A stretch of DNA of 64,000 nt from the NCBI GenBank assembly GCA_001949185.1, contig BDGG01000015.1, positions 290,314 through 354,313 on the forward strand, written 5' to 3'. Below are positions 1-11,901 of the stretch, piece after piece. The DNA is from Ramazzottius varieornatus (Eukaryota > Tardigrada > Eutardigrada > Parachela > Ramazzottiidae). The notes beneath the pieces are model-generated. The model was not told the DNA's origin. It worked only from the letters and a program-made list of their open reading frames with translations, and did not search any database. Position numbers and translations under genes: made by a program. Every line of letters begins with the position of its first letter. Within the stretch, counting starts at the first letter, position 1.

Positions 1-1855
1 ATTTACGTCATCTTCCGGAACGGTGTTGCTCTCGACTGCAGTTCCGCTCGGTGGACCAGTTATCAAATCCCAGTTCGTAGTGATGTTCTGGATGGTGCGT
101 GAACTTCACTGACACAGATGCGCGATTGCCTTACGGCGACCTGCCAGAGTGGTCAGAGTATATTTATTCGGCCCAAAAAACGACTGACCCAGCACTTTCC
201 ATAAATGAGCAATATGCCTCACATCCACGGGATACAGAGAAGAACTGGAAGACGTCTCTCAGCTCCCTGTTAGTTTTGTCAGACTACGGTATACGCTATT
301 GTAGAATACTGTGGTGCATTTGAAAACTGAGGAGACGGTTTTCGCTTGTGTTTGATGGAAGCTCTTATCTCTCCAGTTTTCTCCTGGCTGACTCTTCATA
401 CTTTCCAGCTGTGATAGGAGAAGACAACAAAGGAGTTGTCTCGACTCTATCGTTTTCCAACGTGCAGCATGAAGGTCAGATGCCAGAGGGCCGATAAGAA
501 TATCGTCTGTGCCGGTACCTTTTACATTTCACGCACGCAACAGATTTCATTTTTTGCCTGCTGACGTCAGAGTCCAAAGACCACGGTGGGCGGGTTGGTC
601 TGTAGCGTGTGGACAATCAAGAAAAATATCCCCGATGGCGGGATGACCAAGAGCAAATCCTGTCAATCAAAACATGCAAAACGATTACCGAAGTCGGAAG
701 ATCGCTCAAGATTTTCTCTAGGAAGGGATCTGGGCAGCGGCTCAGAAATTTCTCTGTACGAGATTGCTCCCCTCCCTGTTGTAATCCCGACCTTAATAAA
801 AATCAAAAATCTCCCCATTTGCATAATTTTAGGGAAAAACAGTGTCATTCAGGGGGTTTTTTTCTTCCCAAGGGCGACGAAATTTTAACGTTTTTTTGCC
901 GGCTTCTTTGTGTGCGGCCTTTTGCGGCATTTTAGAATTCGATGCAGCTTTTTGTCTCTACAAGATAGGCTAAGAAAATCATATTCCGGAATTTTCGCAT
1001 GATTTAGGGTTTCTACTTGACAGTACCCTGATGTTAGATCGCTGAGGGATCTATCTTCGAGCCGCAGAAAAGAATAATTCTTGCTGTGCTTTACCGGATG
1101 TTCGGGGAGTATAGTGGCTAGAATGTATTCCAGGGAGAACAGACAGATGGCGTGGTTTTGAGCTGCGGGTACGTTCGATGCGGCTGTCTTGAACATTTCG
1201 ACCGCAATGAACAGGTCTGGACCCGGAGGACCTGTTCTATCCATCCTGGAATCTTATATCTGCCAGTGATACAAACCGTGGAGCCAGTACAGAAACGAAT
1301 TTGGGATATCTAATAAAAAAACGGATGGACGGGTCGACGGGATATGCTTCAAGTAGACCTCGCGGAAATGGATCGATAGCGCTTACAGAAAACAACAGAA
1401 AAAGCGTCGGGGACTCACATCCATCCGTAACGAAATTTCAAGGCTCGCCCGCGCATTTCTGGTTCACGCCTGGGGCTGAGTGCGAAAGCCCCTGAAAATA
1501 TCCTGCGGTGGATTGAACTTGACTGACTGTCAATCACAGTCTTCACAAACCATGGACTTCGATACAATTACTGTATGTTGTGGTTCTTTCAGCTCGACAG
1601 CTGATCCTGTGAGTGATCCGATCGATAAATGAATTCACATCTTTGGTTTCAGAAGGATACTGGAATAAAGGAGACATTTTTACGGTTCGAGAAGTCACAA
1701 CGAGAAAGGATCAGCTGAGGATCTCCTCTTCGGTACGTCGAAAGGTAATCGTCTCATTCGTTTGCCGTTCTTTCTTCCGTATCGTAATCGCTTGTTGCGT
1801 CACATCAACGTCTTGTTCAATCTCTGTATCTATTTATCTAGACTGAGGAAGTTCG
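1..1855. other. Region upstream of cullin-2, no gene recognised
   Basis: No open frame here shows recognisable protein similarity. The stretch contains one copy of a dispersed repeat (793-1027, listed separately). The last 130 bases may hold a 5' untranslated splice. A donor-like GTACGTCG follows TCTTCG near 1730, and an acceptor-like TTTATCTAG precedes the ACTGAGGAAG leader near 1843. That leader runs straight into the cullin ATG at 1856. No TATA box or other promoter element is convincing. Confidence 0.5.
793..1027 (+). repeat. Dispersed repeat, copy 1 (second copy at 32222-32434)
   Basis: This segment is nearly repeated 31 kb away in the same orientation. Shared landmarks in order are a T/A-rich lead, TTTTAGGGAAAAACAGTGTC, a T-run, GCCGGCTTCTTTGTGTGCGG, TTTTGCGGCATTTTAGA and GATTTAGGGTTTCTACTTG. 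Copy 1 carries an insertion of about 30 bases before the last landmark. No coding capacity is seen. It is probably a non-autonomous mobile-element fragment, and its family is unknown. Confidence 0.8.
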
Positions 1856-4800
1856 ATGGCTGTGGTGAAGATGGAAGTTGACCAGGTGGCTCCTGCGGAA
1901 GATGTTCACGCACAACTCGAACATCCTCACGACAACGACGCCAACCCGCCTTTCGACCAAGCCCTAGAAGATCGCTTCCAAGCTCGCTGGGCACGTATTC
2001 GCGAAACTCTTCAAGATATCTTATCCAAAAGGAAAGTCAGCCGAGCCATCTGGAACGAACGATTTTCGTAAGTGGGACAAACCCGAATTCGAAATTCCCA
2101 ATTTTGTCTGATTTTCGTTAGGGGAACGCACTCTAGTTGATGTGTATCACAGTTGCGCACAGTTTGGGCGGCGCTTGTTGGATATTCACAATATAACTGT
2201 GCGTTTTGTGTGCACTGATGCTGGGTGCACATCGTTACAGTTGACTCTCCGTCGTATTTTTGCACATAAATTATCTTGATTCTCTTTCTTCAGAGATGTT
2301 TATGATGTGACCGTGAACTTCCCTCAGACTTACGTGGATCGTCTCTACGATAGCATCCGTAACGTCTTTGCCGTGCATGTCAGCAACGTCTGTTCCAACC
2401 TGCGTGGTGTGGCGGAGACAGAACGTACCCGCCTTGAGCAGCTCCTACACGTCTACCTGCAAGAATGGAATAACTTTCGCGAGTCCCTCGAATTTATCAA
2501 CAAGCTTTCCGGCCACCTGAACCAGGCAGTGGTCAAACCTGCCAAGATCAACGACAGCGAGTTTCCCATGATCCATCTCGATATCCCTCTGCCCGACTTC
2601 AGCAACGACAAGATTGCCGTCATGGAACTCGGCTGTAAGATGTGGTCGGAGAATGTGGTGACCCCTCTGCAGACTGAACTTACCGATACACTGCTACAAC
2701 TCATCGCAAGGTTCGTCCATTTCTTAGAGATTTGGTCACGTTCCAGTGAAATGGTTCAATGTGTCTTTTTGATTTAGGGATCGAGAATGGAATGATCACT
2801 CCTCGAGTACCATCATCCACGATGTGGTGGCTTCGTTAGTCGTCGTGGATGACTTCAAAGGACGACCGCCGCTGAAAACATACAAAGAAGTATAAAGTTC
2901 AATCTCGTGACTTCAGTCTGAAAATTCGGAACACTAATCTTTCTCGATTTTATTTTTTCAGGTTTTTGAGACGCCCTACATCGAGGCAACCGGTGTTCAT
3001 TACCGAGTGGAAGCTGTCAAGGCAGTGAACTCCTGCTCCTGTTCGGTGTACGTCGAAAAGGTAAGGCTTTCGTCTCCTCCGGGGTGTTTCACTATCGAAA
3101 CACCCCGGAGGAGACTGTTTTCCGGAAAAATTTAGCTCATTTGGTAGCTTGAGAAACAAACTTCGAGATCTTTGTTACGAGTGGCGCAAACTTCCAGCCG
3201 ATAACACTGAACAAGTGCGGCACTTGCGAGAACGGTGAAACTCGACTAGGTCGTTTTCCTCAGTGGCGCACGCTTCTAGCCAACAGCACCGAGAGCGTGC
3301 GCCACTTGGTGAGAACGGTCGTGCTTGTTTACCGAGCTCCCAGTTTCATCATCTGATGCTATTTCCGGTTGCAGGTGATCGCGAAGTTGAAAGAGGAAGA
3401 TGAAAGAGCCACCCGACTCTGCCATTCTTCGTCCCTGGAGAAAGTGCGCGCAGAGATCCAGGCACGAATGGTGAACGACCGTCTTCCCTTCATCCTGTCC
3501 GAAAGTCGTGCCGTCATTGAGGAGCGACGCCACAAGGACCTGGTCAACCTTTATGAGGTCCTCAAACCTTCCATGGAAGGTATCGGTACCCTTCGCCTCC
3601 ACTTTACCTCCTTCGTGGAAGAGAAGGCACGCGAAGCCGTAGGGAACAACTACGCCATCGAACCGCAAGACCTTGTGGAAAACTTGGTCAGGATACTCGC
3701 TCGCTTCGACGAAATGGTCACCGAGGTAGGTTGTACATTCTCTCTCTTTCGCACTAAAATAGTAAGGAAATCGAATTTTTCAGCGGATCTGTTTCTGTTC
3801 GGCAGACGAACTCGACAAGATGGTCTTCGCAAGTGGCGCACGCTTTCATAGTCATAGGCTGAAGATGCGCGCCACTTAGAAAAACGATCCTGTCGAGTTT
3901 GATTGCTTTCCCGCGTGGCGTGCCTCTTCGGTGAGGTTGGCAGACAACGTGTGAACTTATGAAAAACTGTTTTGCCGAGTCTGTTTACCGAGCTCTCAAA
4001 AAAATTGGTATAAATTCGGTAGCGCGAGCATTTTTCATTTACGGGAGAATTGATGTCAGTTGATACGGAGAATACGGAGAAATTGATGTCGGTTTATCGG
4101 CGCCAAGATGCAGGACGAATTTTTCAATATTCTACGATGGTTTCTTCTTATCTAGGTTTTCAGTTCAGATCCGATGTTCAAGAAAGCCGTCGAGGACGCT
4201 ATCAGAATCGTCATCAACCAACAGAGCGGGGCCGCGCCCTTCTTCGCCTCCGCGGAACTGATCGCCAAGTACTGCGACAATCTGCTGAGGAGAAGCCTAA
4301 AGAATGCCGCTGAAGTGGAGGAGAAGCTAGACGGTGCCATCAAGATCTTCAAGTTTCTCGATGACAAGGATGTGTTTCAACGGGTAAGTTTTTATATACT
4401 GCCGAAAGAATATCTTAAACATCGGCAAATGCTTGAGTCTGATCGGTATTTCAAGTAACGCACTCTTCCATGATTGTTGGCTGAGAGCGTGCGCCAATTT
4501 GGGAAATAATCTGGGTGAATTCATTTGCCCACGTCCCACATCAGTAAGTTGTGAAGAGTGTCTCTATTGTAGTTTTATTCGAGGATGATGGCGAAAAGGC
4601 TGATTAACAAGCAGTTCATTAGCGCGGAGGTGGAGACCTCGGTGGTGAATAAGTTGAGGGACGCCTGTGGGTGCGACTACACCGGTAAGCTGATGAGAAT
4701 GCTGAGGGACATCCACGCTAGTACGGTGATGATGGACAAGTTCACCGAGAAGTGCCCGATGAAACCCTTCAGGGCGAAATGCGAACTCTTCATCAACGTT

Positions 4801-7453
4801 CTAACGGTAAGAAAACAAGTCTGGGATTTTTTGCTCATTTTCTTGTAACTTTACGAGCGAACCCCAGTTTTCCATCATGCACCGGCATACAACAGTTTCG
4901 TAATGTTGTACGGCTTCGCGTATGCAGGTGCGAAATACGAAACTGATTTACCATTTTCCGGTTTTGCAACAGGGAGTTCTTTATCTCACTCTTTTTTCCT
5001 ACACGTTGTGATCCTTTTGTTATGTTTCAGAGTGGAGTGTGGCCCATCCCCAGCTTTGACGTCCCGATGAACCTGCCCGCCTCACTGCAACCGGTGATCG
5101 AGTCCTTCAACACGTTCTACAGCGAAGAGTACTCTGGTCGGCGTCTCACCTGGATTTTCCAGCTGGGTAGCGTCGACGTCAAGCTGAACTTCATGAAGCG
5201 GCCAGTCCTGGCCACCATGAATATCCAGCAGCTGGCCATCTGCCTGGCCTTCCTCAACACCGACACCGTCTCCCTCTTCGACATGAAGGACATCACCGGC
5301 ATGCCTGATGAGTACCTCGACACTAACAGCGACTGTCTGGTAGCTGCTGGTATTCTTCGAAGACACCAGTCAACCGAAAGGTAAGCTAGAACGGCGTCAG
5401 AAACTTAAAATTCGAGTAAGAACACCTCAAATGGCTTTTATTGCTCCTACTATGTTAAGGGGTCGTAGTAGGTTCAGATGCTACTCAGTCAGTACTACGT
5501 AGGCGGAAGCACGTAGGGGGTTCAGTAAGTTTTAAAGCTGCGCTCACCAGAAACTCTGTGGTCGGTCGGTCTCAGCTACTTTTTGCGTGAAGTAAAGGCA
5601 ACTTATGGGGAATTTTGCAAAACTAATAACTATAAAGCCACCCATCCCAGGTATTCGAAAAACTGCATTTTCACGATCGGCGCGGATAACTCGAGAATAA
5701 CATCGCGAAATGCGCGAGTCTAGGAGAAAAATCGGAGAACAACCTTTGACATCTTTTCAAAAAATTATTGGAAAGTGCTCCGCACACCACCGAAAACCAC
5801 CATTGTCTCCGCACACCACCTTTCACCACCGTTTGTCTGGACGTACCACCTTTCGTTCACCACTGTTATCAATTAGAATTCAAAATCTCCGCGCACCATT
5901 TTTGTTTCTAAGAAATGCGTGAAGGCGGTTACAAATGAGGATTGGTTTCCGGACACCGAGAGAAGATGATCGACAACTATCTGCTGCGTCTAGAAGCTTG
6001 AACACGACTTTTAGACGATGGCTAACCGCAGAACGACCAACCTCTGACAACCCTTCCAGCAACTTTGACAGGACTTCCCGCACCACGATTCAACAAACGG
6101 CTGGGCGAGGAACCTATGCCGTTAGAGTAGAAGAGGAGAGCAACCACAACGGCTATGAGCGGAGATCTTCCCAGGGACTTCGTTACTGCACATCTGGCGA
6201 ATGTGGCTTTCTCCAACTTGGACATAGCTTTCTCTATCAACAACTATGATCTGCTCGAAGACGATGTATTGCGTATCAGTAGCGGGGATACCATCTCACC
6301 CGAAGTAGTCACTGCAATGGTGTCGTTGATCAAAACTGTGAGACCAATTGTGGCTCCCCTACGGACAGAAACTACAGGAGGATGAAGAGCTCGCTTGTAG
6401 CTACGCGTCTGTACAACATCAGCAGAACGGCGTCGACTGCGGCTTCTTCGCATGCGCGTTTGCCTACGAGCTCATTAACGGCCGAGATGAGGAGACAGCG
6501 TCTTTCTCAGGCAAAGAACTGCGAAAGTGGCTCCTAGACAGTTTCAACAGTGAGAAGATCGAGAAACTGTCGCGCCGTCGAGGGAGACCTGGTACCCCAG
6601 TAGGATATCGAAGCGCAGTCACCATAACCAAAGAGTCAGCGGTGTTGTGGCAAGTTCGGAGAACAGGGAAAACCCACGATCCTAAAGATCCCGCTGTTGA
6701 CAAACACTTCTTGCCGCCTGTAATTACGATAGAAGCGTGATTTGTTTTCCTCTCTGAAAGTAATAAAAACCGATCTGGCAAAAGTGGTGTTCGAATTTCC
6801 TGGTGGTGGACCTTAATTAGAAAGTGATGTACGGAGTAAACGGTGGTGACGATTTAAAATTAAAAGGTGGTGTCTGGAGACAAAAATGGTGAAAGGTGGT
6901 GTGCGGAGCCTTCCCCAAAATTATTTCTCCTTCTGTTCGGGTTCGTGTACCAGGTAGCTCAAATTTTGAGGGTAGTGGTAAGAAGGGATGGTCTATCTCT
7001 TGAAAGCGTGCGCTGGGAAATAGCACTCTCAGGCGGCCTGTGCCTGAAATTTATTGAACCACCTATGTACAATTTGAATTACAGTTTAGTTCCGGGTGTG
7101 TTTTCCGCAGTGGTGCGACACAGTTGTCCCTCAACCTAGACTTTGCTCCCAAGAAGCCAAAGATTAAGATCTTGGCACCGGTAACAAAGGAGCAGCCTCA
7201 GCAGGAACGGGAAGAGACGGAACGGTCGACCGGCGATATGCGGCAAGTGTTCCTCCAAGCTGCTGTTTGCCGGATCATGAAGAGTCAGCACACGATGAGC
7301 TACGCCAACCTCGTCAACGAGGTAAGGAGTCAGACACAAGACCGCTTCCCGGCCACGGAAGCCATGGTGAAGAAGACCATCGAGGTGTTGCTCGAGAAAG
7401 AGTATATAAGACGATCTTTGACTGCGCAAGAAGTGTACGAGTACATAACTTAG
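1856..7453 (+). CDS. CUL2: Cullin-2, scaffold of a cullin-RING ubiquitin ligase
   Basis: Nine exons give 781 residues: 1856-2067, 2294-2710, 2778-2889, 2962-3060, 3375-3725, 4156-4383, 4573-4806, 5031-5380 and 7111-7453. Human CUL2 has 745 residues. Cullins hold a substrate adaptor (Elongin B/C plus a VHL-type receptor for CUL2) at the N-terminus and RBX1 at the C-terminus. Frame and GT-AG borders agree at every junction. The N-terminus (ATWNERFSDVY-like), the KDVFQR-FYSRMMAKRLI motif, the SGRRLTW segment and the C-terminal winged helix fit CUL2 better than CUL1, 3, 4 or 5. The NEDD8-acceptor lysine is kept in AAVCRIMK, near residue 725. The ATG at 1856 is the first in frame. Introns 4, 5 and 6 carry foldback repeats. 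The 1.73-kb intron 8 carries a transposon. Assignment to the CUL2 branch is confident but made by eye. Confidence 0.93.
3072..3115. repeat. Perfect 19-bp hairpin in cullin-2 intron 4
   Basis: GTCTCCTCCGGGGTGTTTC at 3072-3090 is followed by the six-base loop ACTATC and then the exact reverse complement at 3097-3115. The stem is GC-rich and lies 11 bases after the 5' splice site of intron 4, so it would fold in the pre-mRNA. It differs in sequence from the foldback family found elsewhere. The stem is too short for a typical miRNA precursor. Confidence 0.9.
3181..3340. repeat. Foldback element cluster a (two units), cullin-2 intron 4
   Basis: The second unit is the clearest. AGTGGCGCACGCTT near 3262 pairs with GAGCGTGCGCCACTTGG near 3293 around a short spacer. 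Outside the arms lie ACTCGACTAGGTCGTTTTCC on the left and a GAGAACGGTC-type tail on the right. The first unit (3181-3224) is more diverged. This is one of eleven sites of the same palindromic family in the window. Confidence 0.8.
3809..3900. repeat. Foldback element b, near-complete 92-bp unit, cullin-2 intron 5
   Basis: This is the best full unit of the family. The left arm begins AACTCGACAAGATGG and continues to AAGTGGCGCACGCT. The right arm mirrors it from ATGCGCGCCACTT to CGATCCTGTCGAGTTT. The whole 92 bases fold into an imperfect hairpin with a loop of about 20 bases. The structure is that of a small foldback MITE. No coding capacity is present. Confidence 0.85.
4451..4535. repeat. Foldback element c, cullin-2 intron 6
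   Basis: A diverged unit. TCAAGTAACGCACTCTTCC pairs with GAGAGCGTGCGCCAATTTGG, followed by the family tail GAAATAATCTGGGTGAATTC. It sits wholly inside intron 6. Confidence 0.7.
5765..6920. mobile_element. Terminal-inverted-repeat DNA transposon inside cullin-2 intron 8
   Basis: The left end contains CTCCGCACACCACC (5778-5791) and the right end contains its reverse complement GGTGGTGTGCGGAG (6895-6908). The similarity extends imperfectly for over 100 bases inwards on each side. The same CCACC-rich motif is iterated within both ends (for example near 5807 and near 6870), as in elements with sub-terminal transposase-binding repeats. The outermost bases are A/T-rich (AAAATTATT and its complement), and no target duplication could be fixed. 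The interior holds a broken ULP1-type protease ORF. The superfamily is undetermined, and no DDE transposase is visible. Confidence 0.75.
6155..6740 (+). pseudogene. ULP1/SENP-type (C48) cysteine protease fragment in the intronic transposon
   Basis: The right half (6378-6740) reads QQNGVDCGFFACAFAYEL, the Q-x5-DCG catalytic-cysteine block of C48 SUMO/NEDD8 proteases. The left half (from 6155, another frame) contains INNYDLLEDDVLR-type sequence like the region that precedes the catalytic histidine. The two halves can be joined only by a 40-nt GT-AG gap (6338-6377) or a frameshift. The catalytic His/Asp block is not visible, so the domain is incomplete. Such protease ORFs are carried by several DNA transposon groups. 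A host gene is unlikely because it lies inside inverted repeats within an intron. Confidence 0.7.
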
Positions 7454-8220
7454 TGTAGAGTGCATAGGTGTTTATTCTGTTGTATTGTTATATTCACATG
7501 TACATCCTTTCGTATTATCTTTTACTGTTGTGATCATCAAAGCGTCACTTTCATCAGACCATACCTAATTCTTTAGCTGCTGTACACAATAGCATGTCAT
7601 GCACCTGCCACCTTGAATTCTTTCGCTCACGATGACATGATGCTGGTTGGCCATGTAAATTTCGAAAACTTTTCGGTTCTGTCGTGCCGTAGCTCCTATG
7701 ATCAAACAGCTTTGACCGCTGGGTAACGGACGGTACATTCCATCCCGAAACTTACCGGCAGGAAGAAGTGAATTTTCACGATGGGAAATAGATCGTTAAC
7801 AGAAGCAGAATTGGGCTGCCATGGAATGACCTTGCTTCAGCTCGACTGATTTTTGTTTTCAATGACAATAACGGAGTGTATCCGCAGGGGCCTGAGCTGT
7901 GAAAAAATTTTAAGGTGTCAGTCTACTGCATCATGGTTGACTCTGCTATAACCATAGGAGGAGAGCATAGCGGACTTGTCACTGCAAAATCGCATGGCGT
8001 ACTTGTCCGCTTTCAGGCCGCGCGGTGGCGACACGTCCTATTGCGGCGGCACAGGACAGCCTTACCTTTCACAACCTAACGAAACGCGACACGCACGTAG
8101 TTAATAATTATACATTGTCATGGTCGCAGCTTTTCTTCCCGTCTTCTTCCATCTTATTGTGTCCTATGTAACTAGATGTTCTACTCAACGATAAACACGC
8201 TGCGGCTATGCTGAAGCGGA
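7454..8220. other. Cullin-2 3' flank, no gene recognised
   Basis: No protein similarity, repeat or RNA gene was recognised. There is no canonical AATAAA close to the cullin stop, so the poly(A) site is undefined. Confidence 0.4.
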
Positions 8221-8617
8221 AGACTTTATATCGCGAATGGATGGAATGTGCTGATAGTTATGGCATACTCGGCAAGAACAACGATTGCTACAGGTACCGT
8301 TACAATGACAGGGCATACGTACCTTTTGGACTGACGGCAATTTCTCGATCATCCGGGGTTAAACTACTGACCACGCAAGACTGACCTTTTTGTAGAAGTC
8401 AGTGTTACCGAATGCGTAGCTGGTTCTACCTTCAATACGACTTACAGGCATTTGGCTCACGTCAACGTGACAGACTGTGCATCAGACAATCCTGAGACCT
8501 TGTCTAAATTAGTGACCAAGTGCACTGATATCTTTCTAACACCGAAAGTCGCAAAAACGATAAGTAGAAACACAGGATGCCAGCCGATATTTTTCTACGA
8601 CAAGGACGGCGTGACAT
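8221..8617 (+). pseudogene. Three-finger (Ly6-type) gene remnant, copy A
   Basis: Two exon-like blocks match the intact copy at 11.9-13.9 kb. The first (to 8293) encodes a hydrophobic stretch ending VMAYSARTTIAT before a CAG|GTACCG donor. The second (8396-8617) begins VTEC, continues DCASDNPETL and ends GCQPIFFYDKDGVT before a phase-1 GTGCGG donor. Relative to copy D, the first block has one extra base, so no in-frame upstream ATG exists. The cysteine-rich third exon (CxC...CN) was not found downstream. Its 3' flank resembles that of copy C near 15.78 kb, which indicates segmental duplication. Confidence 0.65.
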
Positions 8618-8639
8618 GTGCGGTAGGACTGTTTAATTT

Positions 8640-10774
8640 GTGAAAAGTCAGAGGAATACCGTCCTTCGTTGATCTAGACCATGTAAGCTTTCTGTGCTCT
8701 TTTTTTATTGGTTTGTTTGACTTGCACTGACCAATGTGATTGCGAGCATGCCTTGATTACGTCCTGTATGAAAAGGTAAAGCCCGCCAGTCTAAAACTTG
8801 GAAGATCTTCCGAGCTCCGTCGCAGCTTGTTTTGAACAGTATTATTTTAAGCAACCATTGTGCGTGTACATCGGAGAATTGTGTAATATCAATGGAAGTG
8901 CACAAAAGAATTCAAGGGGAAAGTTGGGTTTATGTGCTCACTCTTGAAGTGCTCAAGAGTGTTGGGAAGCAGACTATACCTTCGAAATCGGCTACGGCAT
9001 TACACAGCTGACTCCAGCTTCCCAAGAAGAGCGTAAAAGATGCAGAGAGTGAATTCCGCCGATCCGATCGTTCTCCGGTCGTCTCCAGTCTTCAGCACTC
9101 GTTTCTCAGAAAGTTAGATATCCATGACGAACAAGTAAAGAGACGGTTTGCCATGCGAGTTAAGATGGAGGAAAACAAATGCCAGACCACAACTGAAATT
9201 CCGAAAACGAAATTTTACGACAGTCAGCACGCGACCGGAAGCGAGCAAATCACCTATCAGAAACTCATTCTGATTAGGCGCCACCTCCTTATCGGGAGAA
9301 ACCACAGAACCGTCTGGATTTTTTTATGGTTTGTGCTGGTGTGACATCAGCACATCAGGTTTACCTCGGAAAACCCTCAGCTTCACTGGGAAGCCGACGG
9401 TTGGGAGAGGTTTAGCCACAGAAACATTAGTTTATTTTAATGTGAAAAGGCTTGTGGCAACAGGGCTAGTGACCACAAGTGTTGGAAAAAACTGCAATCG
9501 CCGGCAACGCTGGAATCCTTGGGAACCCACTAAACGCTGAAAACGCTGTAAACTGTGGAAATGCTGTAACTTCTTACAGTTAGAAGTTCGGTACCGGTTT
9601 CGGCGTAGCAGTTAACGTTGGGTCCTCTGGATCCACGATATGGAAATGGGCTAACCTGGTTATACCTGCAATTGCCTTCTTTATTATTTTCCTCACTTCT
9701 TTTACGGCTCTCATATCGCGTAATGGCTCCATTTGTCTTCTCAGGAGGTAACTGCAAATGCCTAAGATCTGACTAGATGACGAGTTCACGTTGATATGTG
9801 TACCTGTCGGGAATCGAATGCGTTTTGTGGAGATCGGCAGGTTCTATCAATAGCTTGCACTGCGCCGTAAGTACGGAAGTTCCGTGGAAGGAGAAAAAGC
9901 GCCGAAAGGTCGATAAGGTCGACTGTACGTGCGATAAAGTCGACCGTACACGTACCGGCCTTCATAGTTAGCCGAGACACAAATGTTGCCCCACATTTTC
10001 TGAGCGTACTAGAAAACCGACTGTTTTGCTTTCCTCTGGTGGACCTGACAATTTTAAAAGCAGTGTGATAATGATTTAGTCGGGTCGATCGAGTCGCTGA
10101 TCGCCGAAATGAACGGAGACGGGGGCTTATAATTATGTCCCGGCTAACACTCAGGGCCGGTGCGTGTACACTGTCTGGCAGGGCTGTAGACCAAAGACTG
10201 GAACCTCCGTTTGGACATACCCGGGAAGCAGAATCCTTCCTTTATAATGATAATTTTATGCTCAACTTGCAACTTTCGGAAAAAAAAGATCACCTGGCAT
10301 ACTGTGTAAAGTGATAAGCCTCACTTCTTCAGTACTTCACAGGGCAGATTCCTACATGCCGAAGCGAGCTAACGTAGTTGTGTTTGTGCTGTGTGTATGG
10401 CAGATGTATACGTTGTTAGACAGTTACGTGTCTGCTTGTTATATTGCACAGCGGCATCTTTGGCTTTTCCCAACGGTTACTCGAGTCTCCAAAAGGAAAT
10501 CAAAAGTTTGCCGCACTGTCCCTGTTAAGCTACCTTGCCAGAAACATACTGAAGAGTTAAAGATGATCACTGTGTGTCGTTTCTCTGGAATGCCCAACCG
10601 AGAGGGTAAGAGTAATTCCGCTCACCGATATAACCGCCAAGGCTCTCAACAAGTTATAACAACTAGTTCGTCGAAATGGGTTAACACGTCACGACTCACA
10701 AAGAAATGGTACCTTCATCCATCGGCGGCTGCACATCCTTCAATGCGCGTCACCTTACCTTCGAACCTATCACG
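8640..10774. other. No gene recognised; decayed sequence
   Basis: Only short, unsupported frames occur. A small tandem duplication of a TCGATAAGGTCGACTGTACG-like unit lies near 9915-9955. The 8.70-8.80 kb part is similar to 15.76-15.84 kb as the 3' flank of duplicated Ly6-type copies. Confidence 0.4.
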
Positions 10775-11060
10775 CGTTCTCCACAAGATGTCAGGAAAGA
10801 GGAGAGCCAGTGGTCCGTGGAGCATGTCTCCTCGCCTTCTACCGTTGTTCCCCTTCTACATCACCGAGCCTCTGACCTATCCCATCAACGCCTCCATAAG
10901 GGTGAGTATCCTGACGTCTTCAAAGTGCCTGCCATTACGCCAACACCAAAGGCTATCGCGACCAGCCTACCCGACCATTTCCGACCGATCTCATTCATCG
11001 CGAACCTTTCCAAAGTCTTTGGGAGAGTCGTCCGCAGTCAACTCGTGCACCACAATGAAG
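10775..11060 (+). pseudogene. Non-LTR retrotransposon reverse transcriptase fragment
   Basis: Frame 2 at 10895-11060 reads GEYPDVFKVPAITPTPK and then FRPISFIANLSKVFGRVV, the hallmark RT blocks of CR1/Jockey-type LINEs (G-x-P-x-x-W/F-K and RPISLL-x-x-LSKxFE). The preceding block, with SPRLLPLFPFYITEPL, lies in frame 1 up to about 10890, so at least one frameshift separates them. The catalytic YADD block, endonuclease and 3' end are absent. This is a 5'- and 3'-truncated dead copy. Confidence 0.8.
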
Positions 11061-11901
11061 GAGCCCAACCTCCTTTCCAAAAGACAATCCAGCTTTCGAA
11101 ATGACCGGCATGTTGATGGCTTGATGCCACCACCTTGCAATTTGAGGAAAACGTAGCGTCAACATTTGGCGTTATTTTGGCATGTTTTGGTATAGACTGC
11201 GCAAGTTCGGCAAAAGACACAGGAAAAGGTTTCAAGGACCCGGAAATGTGCAGCACTTTTCATACCATAAGGTGGGCGCAGTAAAAAAATTTTCCTCACT
11301 ACATGCATATTTTCAAATAATTCCGCTAACGTTATCCTGTTCGAAAGTCCGCCGGACACAAGCAAAAATCTGTCTTGCTATGATATCCAATACGGGCGGG
11401 ATTTACGACGGACAAATTGGGTCAGTCGAAAAACTGAAGCAAGAAATTTGCCGCTTATTTCCATTTTCGAAATCTGTATGCGACTAAAAGAAGACGAACT
11501 ACATTTGACTTGTAAGCATAGATGATTGTCTCCGACATTGAGCATAGATGGCTGTACTCAGATGGATTTGCTGCTCCTGATTCTCCGCGATAAATAATTT
11601 CTATAGATCACCCCATCTCCCCAGCCTTACCCATCCCTGGAAGTTAACACTCGCACCTGTGCTTACGAGAACGCGGAGAACCAATGGTCATGCAGTTTTA
11701 GCGCGTGTTGCGTACGGCAACGACGAATATCCGTCCGTGACCTATAGTGTCCTCAGAAAATTGTATGTTTGTCGGAAGCGTCAGGCAGCTTTCTTTTGGT
11801 GGATTTTGCTCTTGTGTCAATTAATAGCTGAAATTTTCTACTCAAGAATCAAAGTGTCGCAGCAACCCTCTCCAGTTGAGGGACATAATGCCAAGTACAC
11901 A

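Noticed and set aside
885-1244. A 119-codon minus-strand frame upstream of cullin-2
   Set aside because: It overlaps the dispersed repeat, has no domain and no supporting splice structure.
6338-6377. A 40-base intron within the ULP1-like ORF
   Set aside because: The GT and AG are in place and the frame would join, but the domain still lacks its histidine block, so decay by frameshift is as likely.
8600-8643. C-terminal CAVGLFNL extension of Ly6-type copy A
   Set aside because: Comparison with copies B, C and D shows that a phase-1 splice donor ends the exon just before it, so this part is intron.
10311-10774. N-terminal part of the 281-codon plus frame
   Set aside because: Only its last third resembles reverse transcriptase; the rest has no similarity and no eukaryotic ATG context, so it is not called as a gene.
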